This document shows, one piece after another, positions 44,700 through 53,197 of a stretch of 64,000 nucleotides of DNA. Made by a program: the position numbers and the translations under genes. This DNA is from Kiritimatiellia bacterium (GTDB taxonomy: Bacteria > Verrucomicrobiota > Kiritimatiellia > RFP12 > UBA1067), in the NCBI GenBank assembly GCA_028686345.1, contig JAQUCE010000007.1, positions 1 through 64,000 on the forward strand, written 5' to 3'. The first letter of the stretch is position 1, and each line of letters opens with the position of its first letter. Below the pieces are notes generated by a model. That model was given only the letters and a program-made list of their open reading frames with translations. It had not been told where the DNA came from and did not search any database.

Positions 44700-45659
44700 T
44701 CAGTATGTGTTCAAATACCACTCAATAAATTTTTGAAGCCCTGTTTTAAGGTCAGTTTTCGGATTGTAATTAAGTTTTTCCTGTGCAAGAGAGATATCGG
44801 CATATGTTTTGTGTACATCACCTGGCTGCATGGGCATGAATTCAATTTGAGGTTCAATTTCCAGCCCCTGGCTCAGGTATTTGATCATGTCCATCAGCTG
44901 TTCAGGGTGATTGTTGCCTAAATTGATAATTTCATAGCGTTCCAGGTTGTTGGCAAACAGGGCTGCGACCACCCCTGCAACAATATCATCAATATAGGTG
45001 AAATCCCGGCTCATATCGCCATTATTAAATACTTTGATCTTTTTTCCGTTAAGCATGGCTTCCGTAAACAGCCAGTACGCCATATCAGGGCGGCCAGCAG
45101 GTCCGTAAACAGTAAAAAATCGCAGCCCAATGGATTGGAATTTGTATAGATGAGTGTAGCTGTGGCTCATCAGCTCATTGGCTTTTTTTGTGGCCGCATA
45201 CAAGCTGACAGGGTTGTCAACCTGGTCTGACTCAGAGAAGGGGGTTTTAGTATTTCCGCCGTACACACTTGAGCTTGACGCGTAAACCAAGCGCTCAGCA
45301 CTAAAATGACGACAGCACTCTAATATGTTTAAGTGACCGGTTAAGTTTGATTGCTGGTAGGCAAAAGGGTTGTCAATTGAATATCTAACCCCTGCCTGCG
45401 CTGCCAAATGGCAGACTTTCTGTGGTGCATACCGCTTAAATATAGCGCAAAGCTGCGCAGCGTCGCTTATGTCACCGCGTATCCCTGTATAACCTTTGCG
45501 CACCTCCAATTGCGCGTGGCGCAGCTCTTTTAAGGCAGGCTGGTAATAATCGTTGAAGTTGTCAAATCCAATTACTTGACAACCCCTGTCCAGCAATGCG
45601 TGCGCAACATATGATCCGATAAACCCGGCTGTGCCTGTAACTAAAACATTCATATTCAA
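44700..45659 (-). CDS. NAD-dependent nucleotide-sugar epimerase (UDP-glucuronate 4-epimerase-like)
   Basis: An extended short-chain dehydrogenase of 319 residues. The NAD motif is VTGTAGFIGSYVA near the N-terminus, followed by IGFDNFNDYYQPALKELR, a form typical of UDP-glucuronate 4-epimerases. CHLAAQAGVRYSIDNP and the catalytic SLYAATKKANELM (Tyr-x3-Lys) follow, then GPAGRPDMA for substrate binding. It would interconvert UDP-glucuronate and UDP-galacturonate in the cytoplasm for surface polysaccharide. It is oriented with the glycosyltransferase genes upstream. Confidence 0.9.
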   Translation of the reverse strand: MNMNVLVTGTAGFIGSYVAHALLDRGCQVIGFDNFNDYYQPALKELRHAQLEVRKGYTGIRGDISDAAQLCAIFKRYAPQKVCHLAAQAGVRYSIDNPFAYQQSNLTGHLNILECCRHFSAERLVYASSSSVYGGNTKTPFSESDQVDNPVSLYAATKKANELMSHSYTHLYKFQSIGLRFFTVYGPAGRPDMAYWLFTEAMLNGKKIKVFNNGDMSRDFTYIDDIVAGVVAALFANNLERYEIINLGNNHPEQLMDMIKYLSQGLEIEPQIEFMPMQPGDVHKTYADISLAQEKLNYNPKTDLKTGLQKFIEWYLNTY

Positions 45660-45708
45660 ATATTCTGCAAATTGTCATTCGCATAACTTTTAGGATGCTT
45701 ATTCGGTA

Positions 45709-45823
45709 ACGCCTGCCGAAAAGCGTACAGCTGAGGCGTTTTCAAACTGCGGCGTGAAATCATCGGCCAAAGCTAATGTTCCGGTCACGAGCAGCAGGGC
45801 GATTTGATTTTTCAAGTTTTTCA
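45709..45823 (-). pseudogene. Duplicate of the N-terminal part of the 41712-43598 gene
   Basis: About 113 bp match 43479-43592 with only a handful of differences. The minus strand reads NQIALLLVTGTLALADDF and then QFENASAVRFS before a stop. It starts in the overlap with the stop of the glycosyltransferase gene (GTGA) and ends abruptly, so it encodes only a signal peptide and about 15 residues. Confidence 0.8.
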
Positions 45824-46570
45824 CGGCCAGTACTGATCAATCCAGGCAGTGGGTTTAACGTAATGATGAATTTTTGTCCCTTTGTAGCCATCCTTGACTT
45901 GGCATGGATCCGGGCGGCCATGAAAAACCAAGATCTTTGATTCAGCTGGCACCGAGGCCGGCAGCAGATAGTTAAGCGGAAAGGGGCGCATACAATGGCG
46001 CTTGAAGCTGCGCACCCACTTCTCCGGCCACCAGTAGCGTTCGCGCATGGCATAGGTCAGGAAGGCCTGCTCCGTGGGGTATAACGAGCGGTCCAGCGCC
46101 TGCTCCTTTTCAGCCAGAAAGGTGTCGCAGATATACTGTGAGCTGCCTGCTTCAAAACGAAAAACAGAGGAGTTGCCGATCTTCGGTGCCTTGCGGAAGA
46201 TTGTTTTACGGAATTCCAGCCAGTTATGTATAATCACATTCTTGCCAGGCATAAAATCAAAAAAGCAGTCGATATCATCTTTAATTACAATATCCACATC
46301 GAAAAACAGAGTCGGCCCCTTCAAATCAGCGAAACCATCGGCAGTGATCAGCAGCTTTAGAAACACATTCGGCCAATTGGGTATTCCGGGATTCTCCGGG
46401 ATAGGCACACACTCCACCCCCTCATCAAACCCGGTTGCTTTATCGCTGACGCAAACAAAACGAAAGGGGCGGTGCAGAAATTTCTTCACACTGCGGTAAA
46501 GGTTGTTGACATATCGGTCGGGATAACGATTTCCCCAATTAAGGCAGATTATATTCACAGATGAACTCAT
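45821..46570 (-). CDS. GT-A-type glycosyltransferase-like protein
   Basis: The 249-residue cytoplasmic protein starts SSSVNIICLNWGNRYPDRYV and carries a DxD metal-site motif in GPTLFFDVDIVIKDDIDCFF, as in GT-A transferases of the GT8-like and related groups, plus a C-terminal ILVFHGRPDPCQVKDG that resembles the Mn-binding His of such enzymes. It probably adds a sugar to a surface glycan. Donor and acceptor are unknown. It lies 160 bp from the epimerase and in the same direction. Confidence 0.8.
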   Translation of the reverse strand: MSSSVNIICLNWGNRYPDRYVNNLYRSVKKFLHRPFRFVCVSDKATGFDEGVECVPIPENPGIPNWPNVFLKLLITADGFADLKGPTLFFDVDIVIKDDIDCFFDFMPGKNVIIHNWLEFRKTIFRKAPKIGNSSVFRFEAGSSQYICDTFLAEKEQALDRSLYPTEQAFLTYAMRERYWWPEKWVRSFKRHCMRPFPLNYLLPASVPAESKILVFHGRPDPCQVKDGYKGTKIHHYVKPTAWIDQYWP

Positions 46571-46970
46571 TAAAACTCCTTTAACAGCATACGATGTTTG
46601 TCTGCCAGTGTCTAGGCTGGCACGTGCCGGAATAAGTAACCAAGTGCCCTATATTGATCCGCTGGATTACGACGGACATCTCAGTTGGTGTAAAATATAT
46701 CATATTCCAATCAGTAGAGAAAGGAGGAAGGATGAAAGGGACAAGCCACTGCAATTATCACCGGCGATCTCCTTGCCAGTAAAGAACAGATCCCGGACAA
46801 AGCTGGTTTTCTGCGAATTATCTTCAACCCCCATGCTGATCTCACTTGGGTTGGGCATGTAGGCCACCACGCTTTGCCGGTGCAGAATTGCCGGAGCGCC
46901 TCGCAAACCAGTTTACGGCCTGGGCCGGTTTTAAGGTTGCCATACTAGTGTATCTGCATGTTATCGACCA
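46571..46970. other. Gap holding a truncated gene start
   Basis: At 46722-46734 a strong AAGGAGG precedes ATGAAAGGG at 46732. After one frameshift the plus strand reads AIITGDLLASKEQIPDKAGF, reminiscent of SatD-like proteins, before meaning is lost near 46800. A minus-strand frame across 46700-46906 matches nothing known. This is best read as the start of a gene destroyed by deletion; the family name is a weak guess. Confidence 0.35.
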
Positions 46971-47738
46971 TTAAGATCCGCATGATCTCCCTTCACGCCG
47001 CACATCAAAACTGCCTTTGCCCTTGAAAACCCGCTTGATTGCCAGCAGCAACACATCCAGCAGCATACGGCTGCCATGGGTGAAAACACGCACTGTGGAG
47101 TGGCCGCTGTAATCCCAGCGAACCGGCACCTCCATCACCTTGAACCCTGATGCCTGGGCCCGGGCAATCATCTCCACATCAAACGCAAAGCCCTGGATGC
47201 ACATGCGTTCAAAGATCATTTTGGCTGGCTTGGCTTTAAAAAGCTTAAACCCGCACTGCGTGTCCTGAATGCCGTGCACCCCCGCGGCGCGCACCAAAAC
47301 ATTGAACAACCGACTCAAGAACCGGCGCAGCAGCGGTGGATTCTCCCCGATATCGGCCCCGGCGATTGCGCGCGAGCCACAGACAATATCCGCCCCTTGC
47401 TCAACGCCTGCCAGCAACAGGCGGTAGTCTTCCAGCGGGGAGGAGAGATCAGTGTCAGACATTAAAATCAAATCCCCGCGCGCGGCCAGCACCCCTTTTT
47501 TCACCGCAGCGCCTTTGCCTTGGTTGTGCGGTAGAGAGATCAGCTGCATTGGCAGCTGCGGATGTTCGGCCATATATTGACTGATCATCTCCGCGCTTTG
47601 GTCAGGCGAGCCGTCATTGACAAAAATCGCCTCCGCACCCCCTTCAACACTGGTCACAAATGCAGCCACCGTGGCTAAAGAATCCTTTAAACGGCGTGCC
47701 TCACGGTAAACCGGCAATATGATTGATAAGTGTAACAT
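46971..47738 (-). CDS. Family 2 glycosyltransferase (dolichyl/undecaprenyl-phosphate sugar type)
   Basis: The 255-residue protein opens with MLHLSIILPVYREARRL and has VNDGSPDQS, LMSDTDLSSPLEDY (the DxD-type metal site), TQCGFKLF and VEMIARAQASGFKVMEVPVRW, the order found in dolichyl-phosphate beta-glucosyltransferases and bacterial relatives that load a sugar onto a polyprenyl phosphate. There is no C-terminal membrane domain. The ATG at 47738 is chosen; a longer frame begins with a TTG at 47756. The gap to trkA (47739-48040) has no other signal. Confidence 0.88.
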   Translation of the reverse strand: MLHLSIILPVYREARRLKDSLATVAAFVTSVEGGAEAIFVNDGSPDQSAEMISQYMAEHPQLPMQLISLPHNQGKGAAVKKGVLAARGDLILMSDTDLSSPLEDYRLLLAGVEQGADIVCGSRAIAGADIGENPPLLRRFLSRLFNVLVRAAGVHGIQDTQCGFKLFKAKPAKMIFERMCIQGFAFDVEMIARAQASGFKVMEVPVRWDYSGHSTVRVFTHGSRMLLDVLLLAIKRVFKGKGSFDVRREGRSCGS

Positions 47739-48040
47739 AATATACTTGCATCCCAAAAATCTTCACCCTATCTCCTGCAAGTTGCTACGCAACCCAGGTT
47801 ACAAGCTGTTTTTAACCAATGACCCGGTGACCCGGTGGCATTGCTGACTGACTAGGACTCTGATTCAATTGACCTTCGAGTTAATCCAACATTTTTTCGC
47901 AGTGCAATCATAGCGGGCTGCGAACAGAGTTCTTAAAACAAGCATAATAGCAGAATTAACAGTTGATTTGCACTCTAAAATAAAACGGGCAGCTTTTATC
48001 CTGTTTCAACCGGGCTTTTTTTGCTATAAATGCCCCCTCT

Positions 48041-49387
48041 ATGCGAATTCTAATTATAGGCGCTGGCAATGCTGGACGTCAGTTGACTTTACGGCTTTGC
48101 GAGGAAAAACACAGCGTGGTGATGATTGATATCGATCCTGATGTTTTGGCTGAGGCTGAGGCCACGCTGGACATCCTGACGGTCTGCGGTTCAGGATCGA
48201 GCCCACAAGTGCTTGAAGAGGCGCAGGTGGGTAAATGCCATCTCTGTATTGCGGTTACCGACAGCGACGAGGTCAATATCTTGGCCTGTCTGTTTGCTCA
48301 CGCCGCTGGTGTGCCGCGCAATATCGCGCGGGTTGCCAGTCCTGAGTACATCCATGCCAATAATGCCTATGACCTAACCGCCATGGGCATTGATCTGGTG
48401 ATCAACCAAAAACAGGAGTGCGCGAATGAGATGTTCCAAAATTTGAGGATGCCAGGCGCGGTGGAGGCGTTTACCTTACTTGCGGGCAGGGTGCTGGTCG
48501 CAGGTTTCCGCATCGGCGATGACACACCTTTAAACGGGTCAACGCCCGCCACTTGTCCAAGACCGGATCTGATCCAGGATATCCGCATGATTGCGGTGCA
48601 TCGCGACGGAGAGCTGATTATTCCCTATGGAAGCACCCTGTTCAAGGCCGGAGATCTGGTATACATCCTGGGCGAGCGGGGCCGTGTTAAAAAGTTCTCT
48701 GAATGGGTGTGCCCGCACCTTAAACCAATGGAAAAGGTCATTATTGCCGGCGGAGGCGACCTGGGGTTGATGTTAGCCAAGCTGATTGAGGATGCGGTTG
48801 AATGCGTGCTGCTCGAGAAAGATGAGGAGCGGGCACTCCTCTGCTCATCTGAACTGAGCAAAACACTGGTGCTGCGGGCCGATGCCTTGGCAGAAAGCAC
48901 ACTCACAGAGACAGGTATTACCAACCGGACAGCCTTTGTCGCGCTCACCGGCGATGATGAGGATAACATCATAAATTGCATGATGGCGCGTAAACACGGG
49001 GTTGTGTTCACCGTAGCGCAGATCGCGCGCACCGACTACATCCCGGTGATAGAAAGCCTGAATTTGATTGACCGCATTGTCAGCCCCTACATTTCGACCA
49101 CCCACGCCATTTTGCACTATCTGCGTTCGCAGAAGATCAAGGCGGCGGCACTGCTGCACAACCTGCCGGGCGAGTTGCTGGATGTCATCATACAAAAAGA
49201 CAGTAAGCTGTGCGGCAAAAAGATCAGAGAGATCAAGATGCCGCGCCAGGCGATTGTGGCCACAGTGCTGCGCGAGCATGAGGTCGTTGCCGCCACAGGC
49301 GATTTAAGGCTTGCTGCTGATGACCGCCTGGTGATTTTCACTCACCAGGACGTGGTGAAAAAGATACAGTCGGTATTCCTGAAATGA
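48041..49387 (+). CDS. trkA: Trk system potassium uptake regulator TrkA
   Basis: The cytoplasmic gating subunit of a Trk-type K+ transporter, 448 residues with two tandem RCK units. The first NAD-binding site is MRILIIGAGNAGRQLTLRL at residue 1, followed by VIDIDPD-like VMIDIDPDVL. The second is KVIIAGGGDLGLMLAKLI near residue 230. Each is followed by a TrkA-C domain. Length and duplication are typical for true TrkA, unlike the single-unit KtrA at 54664. Its stop overlaps the trkH start (ATGA), so the two subunits are made together. Confidence 0.93.
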   Translation: MRILIIGAGNAGRQLTLRLCEEKHSVVMIDIDPDVLAEAEATLDILTVCGSGSSPQVLEEAQVGKCHLCIAVTDSDEVNILACLFAHAAGVPRNIARVASPEYIHANNAYDLTAMGIDLVINQKQECANEMFQNLRMPGAVEAFTLLAGRVLVAGFRIGDDTPLNGSTPATCPRPDLIQDIRMIAVHRDGELIIPYGSTLFKAGDLVYILGERGRVKKFSEWVCPHLKPMEKVIIAGGGDLGLMLAKLIEDAVECVLLEKDEERALLCSSELSKTLVLRADALAESTLTETGITNRTAFVALTGDDEDNIINCMMARKHGVVFTVAQIARTDYIPVIESLNLIDRIVSPYISTTHAILHYLRSQKIKAAALLHNLPGELLDVIIQKDSKLCGKKIREIKMPRQAIVATVLREHEVVAATGDLRLAADDRLVIFTHQDVVKKIQSVFLK

Positions 49388-50847
49388 ACAAACGCGTTGT
49401 TCTTCACATAGTCTCCATCATGACCCTGTTCATTGGCATTGCCATGGGCGCGTGCGCACTCCTGTCACGCTTCTGGGGCGATCCAATCGCAACGCAGTTT
49501 GATCTGCTGCACTCATCGGCGATCACGATGGTATTTGCTGCAACGCTGTTTTTTTTAACGCGCGGTGATGTCAACCTCTCGCGCCGCGACGGCTTCGGGG
49601 TCGTGACGTTCGGCTGGATTTTCGCCTCAGCCTTTGGCGCCCTGCCTTATCTGCTCTCAGGTGTGATCCCTCACCCGGCTGCGGCCTTTTTTGAAACCAT
49701 CTCCGGGTTCACCACCACCGGCGCCTCGGTGCTGCCGGCGGGCGAGTTTCCAACGCTTGAGTGCATCCCGCGCGGCATTCTGTTCTGGCGCGCGCTCACC
49801 CACTGGTTCGGGGGTATGGGTGTGCTGGTGCTCTGCGTTGCGATTCTGCCTTTTTTAGGGGTAGGCGGAATGCAGATCTACCGCGCTGAGATGCCGGGCC
49901 CCTCCAAAGACCGCCTCACGCCCCGCATCGCCACCACCGCCAAACTGCTGTGGGTGGTCTACGCGCTGCTGACCACAGTCGAAACTCTACTGCTGCGGTT
50001 TGTCGGTAAAATGAGTTGGTTTGACAGCCTCTGCCACACCTTCGCAACCATGGCGACAGGGGGCTTTTCCACCCGCACCGCCAGCATTGCGGCCTATAAC
50101 AGCCTCACAATTGAGATCATCCTGATCACCTTCATGTTTCTGGCGGCAGTCAATTTCTCTCTGCACTACTATGCGCTCACAGGCAATCTCACCCGTTATT
50201 TCAAAGACCCGGAGTTCCGGTTTTACCTCTTATTCTGGGTGATATGCGCGCTGTTCATCTCCGTCAATATCTGGCCGATCTATCAGAGCGTGGGCGAGTC
50301 ACTGCGCGCTTCTTTTTTCCAGAGCATCTCGATCTTAACCACCACTGGGTTTGTCTCCGCGGATTTTGATCTTTGGCCGCAACCCTCACGCATGCTGCTG
50401 GTGATCATGATGTTTGTCGGCGGTTGCGCTGGCTCCACCAGCGGCGGCATCAAGGTTGTGCGGATCATGATCATGGGTAAAAAGATCACCAAAGAGATAC
50501 GCCAGTTCATGCGTCCGCAGGCGGTACTACAGGTCAAACTCGGCAGCAAACCAGTCGAGGCGGAGGTGGTCGCCAACATTGCCGCCTTCTTCACGATCTT
50601 CATCCTGGTCTTTGTGATCGCTTCCTTTCTGATGACCTTTTACACCCCGGATCTCGTAAGTGCGGCTACCTCGGTGGCTGCCACGCTCGGCAATATCGGC
50701 CCTGGCCTGAATGCGGTTGGCCCCACCCAGAACTTCGCGGCCATCCCCGTGCCCGGTCAAATCATTCTCTCAATCTGCATGCTGCTGGGACGGCTGGAAC
50801 TTTACACTGTATTGATTCTCTTTCTGCCCAGCTTCTGGAAACGATAG
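49384..50847 (+). CDS. trkH: Trk system potassium uptake membrane protein TrkH
   Basis: The K+-translocating channel subunit, 487 residues with four repeated membrane-pore-membrane units. The selectivity-filter strands appear as SGFTTTGASVL, TMATGGFSTRTAS, SILTTTGFVSAD and ATLGNIGPGLNAVGP, and GGCAGSTSGGIKVVRI marks the intramembrane loop. It overlaps trkA by 4 bp. With TrkA it would import K+ driven by the membrane potential or proton gradient. A second, Ktr-type pair is encoded 3 kb downstream. Confidence 0.94.
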   Translation: MNKRVVLHIVSIMTLFIGIAMGACALLSRFWGDPIATQFDLLHSSAITMVFAATLFFLTRGDVNLSRRDGFGVVTFGWIFASAFGALPYLLSGVIPHPAAAFFETISGFTTTGASVLPAGEFPTLECIPRGILFWRALTHWFGGMGVLVLCVAILPFLGVGGMQIYRAEMPGPSKDRLTPRIATTAKLLWVVYALLTTVETLLLRFVGKMSWFDSLCHTFATMATGGFSTRTASIAAYNSLTIEIILITFMFLAAVNFSLHYYALTGNLTRYFKDPEFRFYLLFWVICALFISVNIWPIYQSVGESLRASFFQSISILTTTGFVSADFDLWPQPSRMLLVIMMFVGGCAGSTSGGIKVVRIMIMGKKITKEIRQFMRPQAVLQVKLGSKPVEAEVVANIAAFFTIFILVFVIASFLMTFYTPDLVSAATSVAATLGNIGPGLNAVGPTQNFAAIPVPGQIILSICMLLGRLELYTVLILFLPSFWKR

Positions 50848-50874
50848 CGCTGTTTGCGCACTTCCTTTGGTAAA

Positions 50875-52029
50875 ATGAAACTCGTAAAAGAAATAACCCG
50901 ACAAACAAATATGGATATCCCGAAAAACTATCTTGTTGATGCGCGCAAAGCCTTACCGCGTTTTCCGGAGATAAAACGCTATTGCGAAGCGTTGCTGCCT
51001 GCTATCGCAGCGCAACTCACCACCAATGAGTCGCTGCATATCATTACCGCAGCAGAGCACAGCTCAAATCCCGCCTTGATCCAACACCCTAATCTGTCGC
51101 TTCACAGCACGGCTGCCAGCCCGGGCACCCTTAAAAGCGCTTGGGCCGTGCAACAGCTGCTCAAAGAGTTGAAACCAGATGTCTATCACTGCGCGGAGAT
51201 GTATACGGTTTGCTCAGGGAAGATAAAAACAGTCACCACAATTCACGAGGCCTGCCCGCTCACCCTGCCGCTCAACTTGGCCACACTCAAACGCAAGCTG
51301 CTCTTTCGAGTGATCACACAATACAAGCTCCGACGCGTCTCTGAAATCATTGCGATCTCAGCAAATATACTCCAGTCGTATCCCACCCGCGTCAATCGCA
51401 ACCGCAGCACTGTCATTCATTACGGCACCGCCGCTGAGTTCAAACCGCAGGAGCCCGAGACCGTGGAAACCGTCAAGGCCAAATATACTCTGCCCCGTAA
51501 ATTTATGCTGATCATCGAAGCTGACAATGACATTCACAACCTGATCACCATTCTGGATGCGATTCAGGCCACAGATTACACTGAAACCGCCCCCCTTGTC
51601 ATTGCCGGCTATGGCAGCCAAAACGCAAATATTACCCGGCTGATCAAACAGCGCAAACTGAGCACCCGTGTTCATCAAATCGGCGAGATAGAAAAAAAGG
51701 ACATGCCCGCGCTTTACTGCGCCGCCTACGCCTTACTCTTCCCCAACCGCGTCACAGGCAACGGACTTCCGATTCTTGAAGCCATGGCCTGCGGAACTCC
51801 GGTCATCTGCGCGTCACTGCCCTCGCTGACGGAGATCACAGGTGAGGCTGCCACGCTGGTTCATCCAACCGACAAGCAGGAGTGGCGGCGGGCCATCAAC
51901 ACCGCCATGCTCTCCCTGGAGTGGCACGATGAAAGCCGCGCCAACAGCTTGAAGCATGCTCAGCGTTTTACCTGGGATAAAGCCGCCGCCGCCACGCTTG
52001 CAGTTTATCGCGGGTTAGGAAGCCGCTAG
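50875..52029 (+). CDS. Family 4 (GT-B) glycosyltransferase
   Basis: A GT-B protein of about 384 residues. The C-terminal Rossmann half shows the family-4 features: PRKFMLIIEADNDIHNL, PLVIAGYGSQNANI, LFPNRVTGNGLPILEAMACG (the E-x7-E nucleotide-sugar motif) and TPVICASLPSLTEITGEA. The N-terminal part includes KPDVYHCAEMYTV and TTIHEACPLT. It probably transfers a hexose to a lipid-linked or surface glycan. Possible starts are TTG 50854, ATG 50875 and ATG 50911; none has a good ribosome-binding site. It lies only a few bases after trkH and may be co-transcribed. Confidence 0.88.
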   Translation: MKLVKEITRQTNMDIPKNYLVDARKALPRFPEIKRYCEALLPAIAAQLTTNESLHIITAAEHSSNPALIQHPNLSLHSTAASPGTLKSAWAVQQLLKELKPDVYHCAEMYTVCSGKIKTVTTIHEACPLTLPLNLATLKRKLLFRVITQYKLRRVSEIIAISANILQSYPTRVNRNRSTVIHYGTAAEFKPQEPETVETVKAKYTLPRKFMLIIEADNDIHNLITILDAIQATDYTETAPLVIAGYGSQNANITRLIKQRKLSTRVHQIGEIEKKDMPALYCAAYALLFPNRVTGNGLPILEAMACGTPVICASLPSLTEITGEAATLVHPTDKQEWRRAINTAMLSLEWHDESRANSLKHAQRFTWDKAAAATLAVYRGLGSR

Positions 52030-52079
52030 ATCCGCGCCGGGCGCGAATTTTAGATTTTGGATTTTCCGCATGTTCCCAA

Positions 52080-52310
52080 TCGTCCACCAACCCGTCTTCG
52101 CTCGCAAGCGGGGCAACGCCGCGACAAGGAAGCGTGAACAACAAACAGCCGCCCCGTAAGGTTTGTTGTTCAGCCTTTCCGTGTCCGGCGTAGCTGCGAA
52201 GCGCGAAGACGGAAGGCTGCTCCAAAGCGGATTCTTGCGACGTTACCGTAAAAGTGATAATGGAGTAGTGCAAGCATCTTGCTTGCAGAAAACATTTTCA
52301 CGCAACAACT
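52080..52310. repeat. Dispersed repeat family B, copy (direct)
   Basis: Blocks GTGAACAACAAACAGCCGCC, AAGGTTTGTTGTTCAGCC, GACGGAAGGCTGCTCCAAAGC and GCAAGCATCTTGCTTGCAGA occur in the same order and spacing as at 44390-44560. The stretch 52030-52421 has no gene. Confidence 0.8.
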
Positions 52311-52421
52311 TATGGAGATAGCTATCTGAATTTCTTGTTTTTTACGACAGGAGTTGAGCGAATAGCAACTAAAGAAGGTACCCTTAATCGCGCCAATGAA
52401 ATCAAAAGATCATGCTCCAAG

Positions 52422-52925
52422 TTACCAAGGTACCAATGTGAAGCCCTTGCGTTTCTTAACCTCGTCTCTATCAATGCGTGCGGAAACCGCTTGTGCAATC
52501 TCCTTGGCCCAGTCATTTGCAATATCACGATCCTTTTCTACAAGCACCCGATAAGAGCCCTCCTTATACTGTTTTACCTCTGTGATGATTCTTTTCGACA
52601 GGTAATCGGCGATTCTTTTGACAGCCTTGGCAAAATCTTTCCTTTTGTCTTCAAGCGCAAGATAGTTTGTTCCTACGGGTTTGACATAAAGTATGTAGCG
52701 TTCCTTTTTTCTAAATTTTTTGCCTCTTTCCGATAACCCATAATTTGGATCTTGCCAATAATACATAAAGGGCATACGCGTACTGACAATTCCAGGATCG
52801 TCATCGTCTCTCCGAATAATAAACCCGCTAGGGTCTGGGTGCACTGCTGCTTTTCGCAAAGCACAGCCAGTTAAATTGATCATCAGAGAAAACAGCAGTA
52901 AATAGAGTGTTGAAACATGTTTCAT
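52422..52925 (-). CDS. Putative lipoprotein of unknown function
   Basis: The 167-residue product has a lipoprotein signal: MKHVSTLYLLLFSLMINLTG followed by Cys21 (lipobox LTGC). The mature part has an acidic patch (RRDDDDPG), an aromatic stretch (PFMYYWQDPNYG) and a lysine-rich amphipathic C-terminal half. No family was recognised. It is transcribed alone, convergent with the glycosyltransferase and divergent from ktrB. Confidence 0.75.
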   Translation of the reverse strand: MKHVSTLYLLLFSLMINLTGCALRKAAVHPDPSGFIIRRDDDDPGIVSTRMPFMYYWQDPNYGLSERGKKFRKKERYILYVKPVGTNYLALEDKRKDFAKAVKRIADYLSKRIITEVKQYKEGSYRVLVEKDRDIANDWAKEIAQAVSARIDRDEVKKRKGFTLVPW

Positions 52926-53106
52926 AATATATTCATAAGCTTACAGTGTATTAATAAATAGAGGCGGTTTCAGGGTCAAATCAATTATTGCACAACTCAC
53001 AAAGAGTACACAAGAATCTTTGCGCAATACAAGGCGGCTCCAGGGACAAACCTAAAAATGGAAAATATTTATTAATATGGGGGGCGCAATTCTGGTATAT
53101 TATTGG

Positions 53107-53128
53107 AAAGAACAATTAATTGTTCTTT
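53107..53128. repeat. Perfect 22-bp palindrome (family E core) upstream of ktrB
   Basis: AAAGAACAATT followed by its exact complement AATTGTTCTTT. It is enclosed by GGGGCGCAA (53084-53092) and TTGCGCCCC (53128-53136), which form an outer stem. The core recurs at 35411-35428 and, with one change, at 56958-56979. A repeat is the simplest reading; a role as operator of ktrB is possible. Confidence 0.8.
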
Positions 53129-53197
53129 TGCGCCCCGTAAGAGCCTAAACACCTAATAACCGAAGCGTCTTAAGGACGCTGTGATAGAAATTCAACT

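Noticed and set aside
46700-46906. Minus-strand frame of 68 codons in the 46571-46970 gap
   Set aside because: It has no start signal or family match. The plus strand has a better ribosome-binding site and a partial family-like reading.
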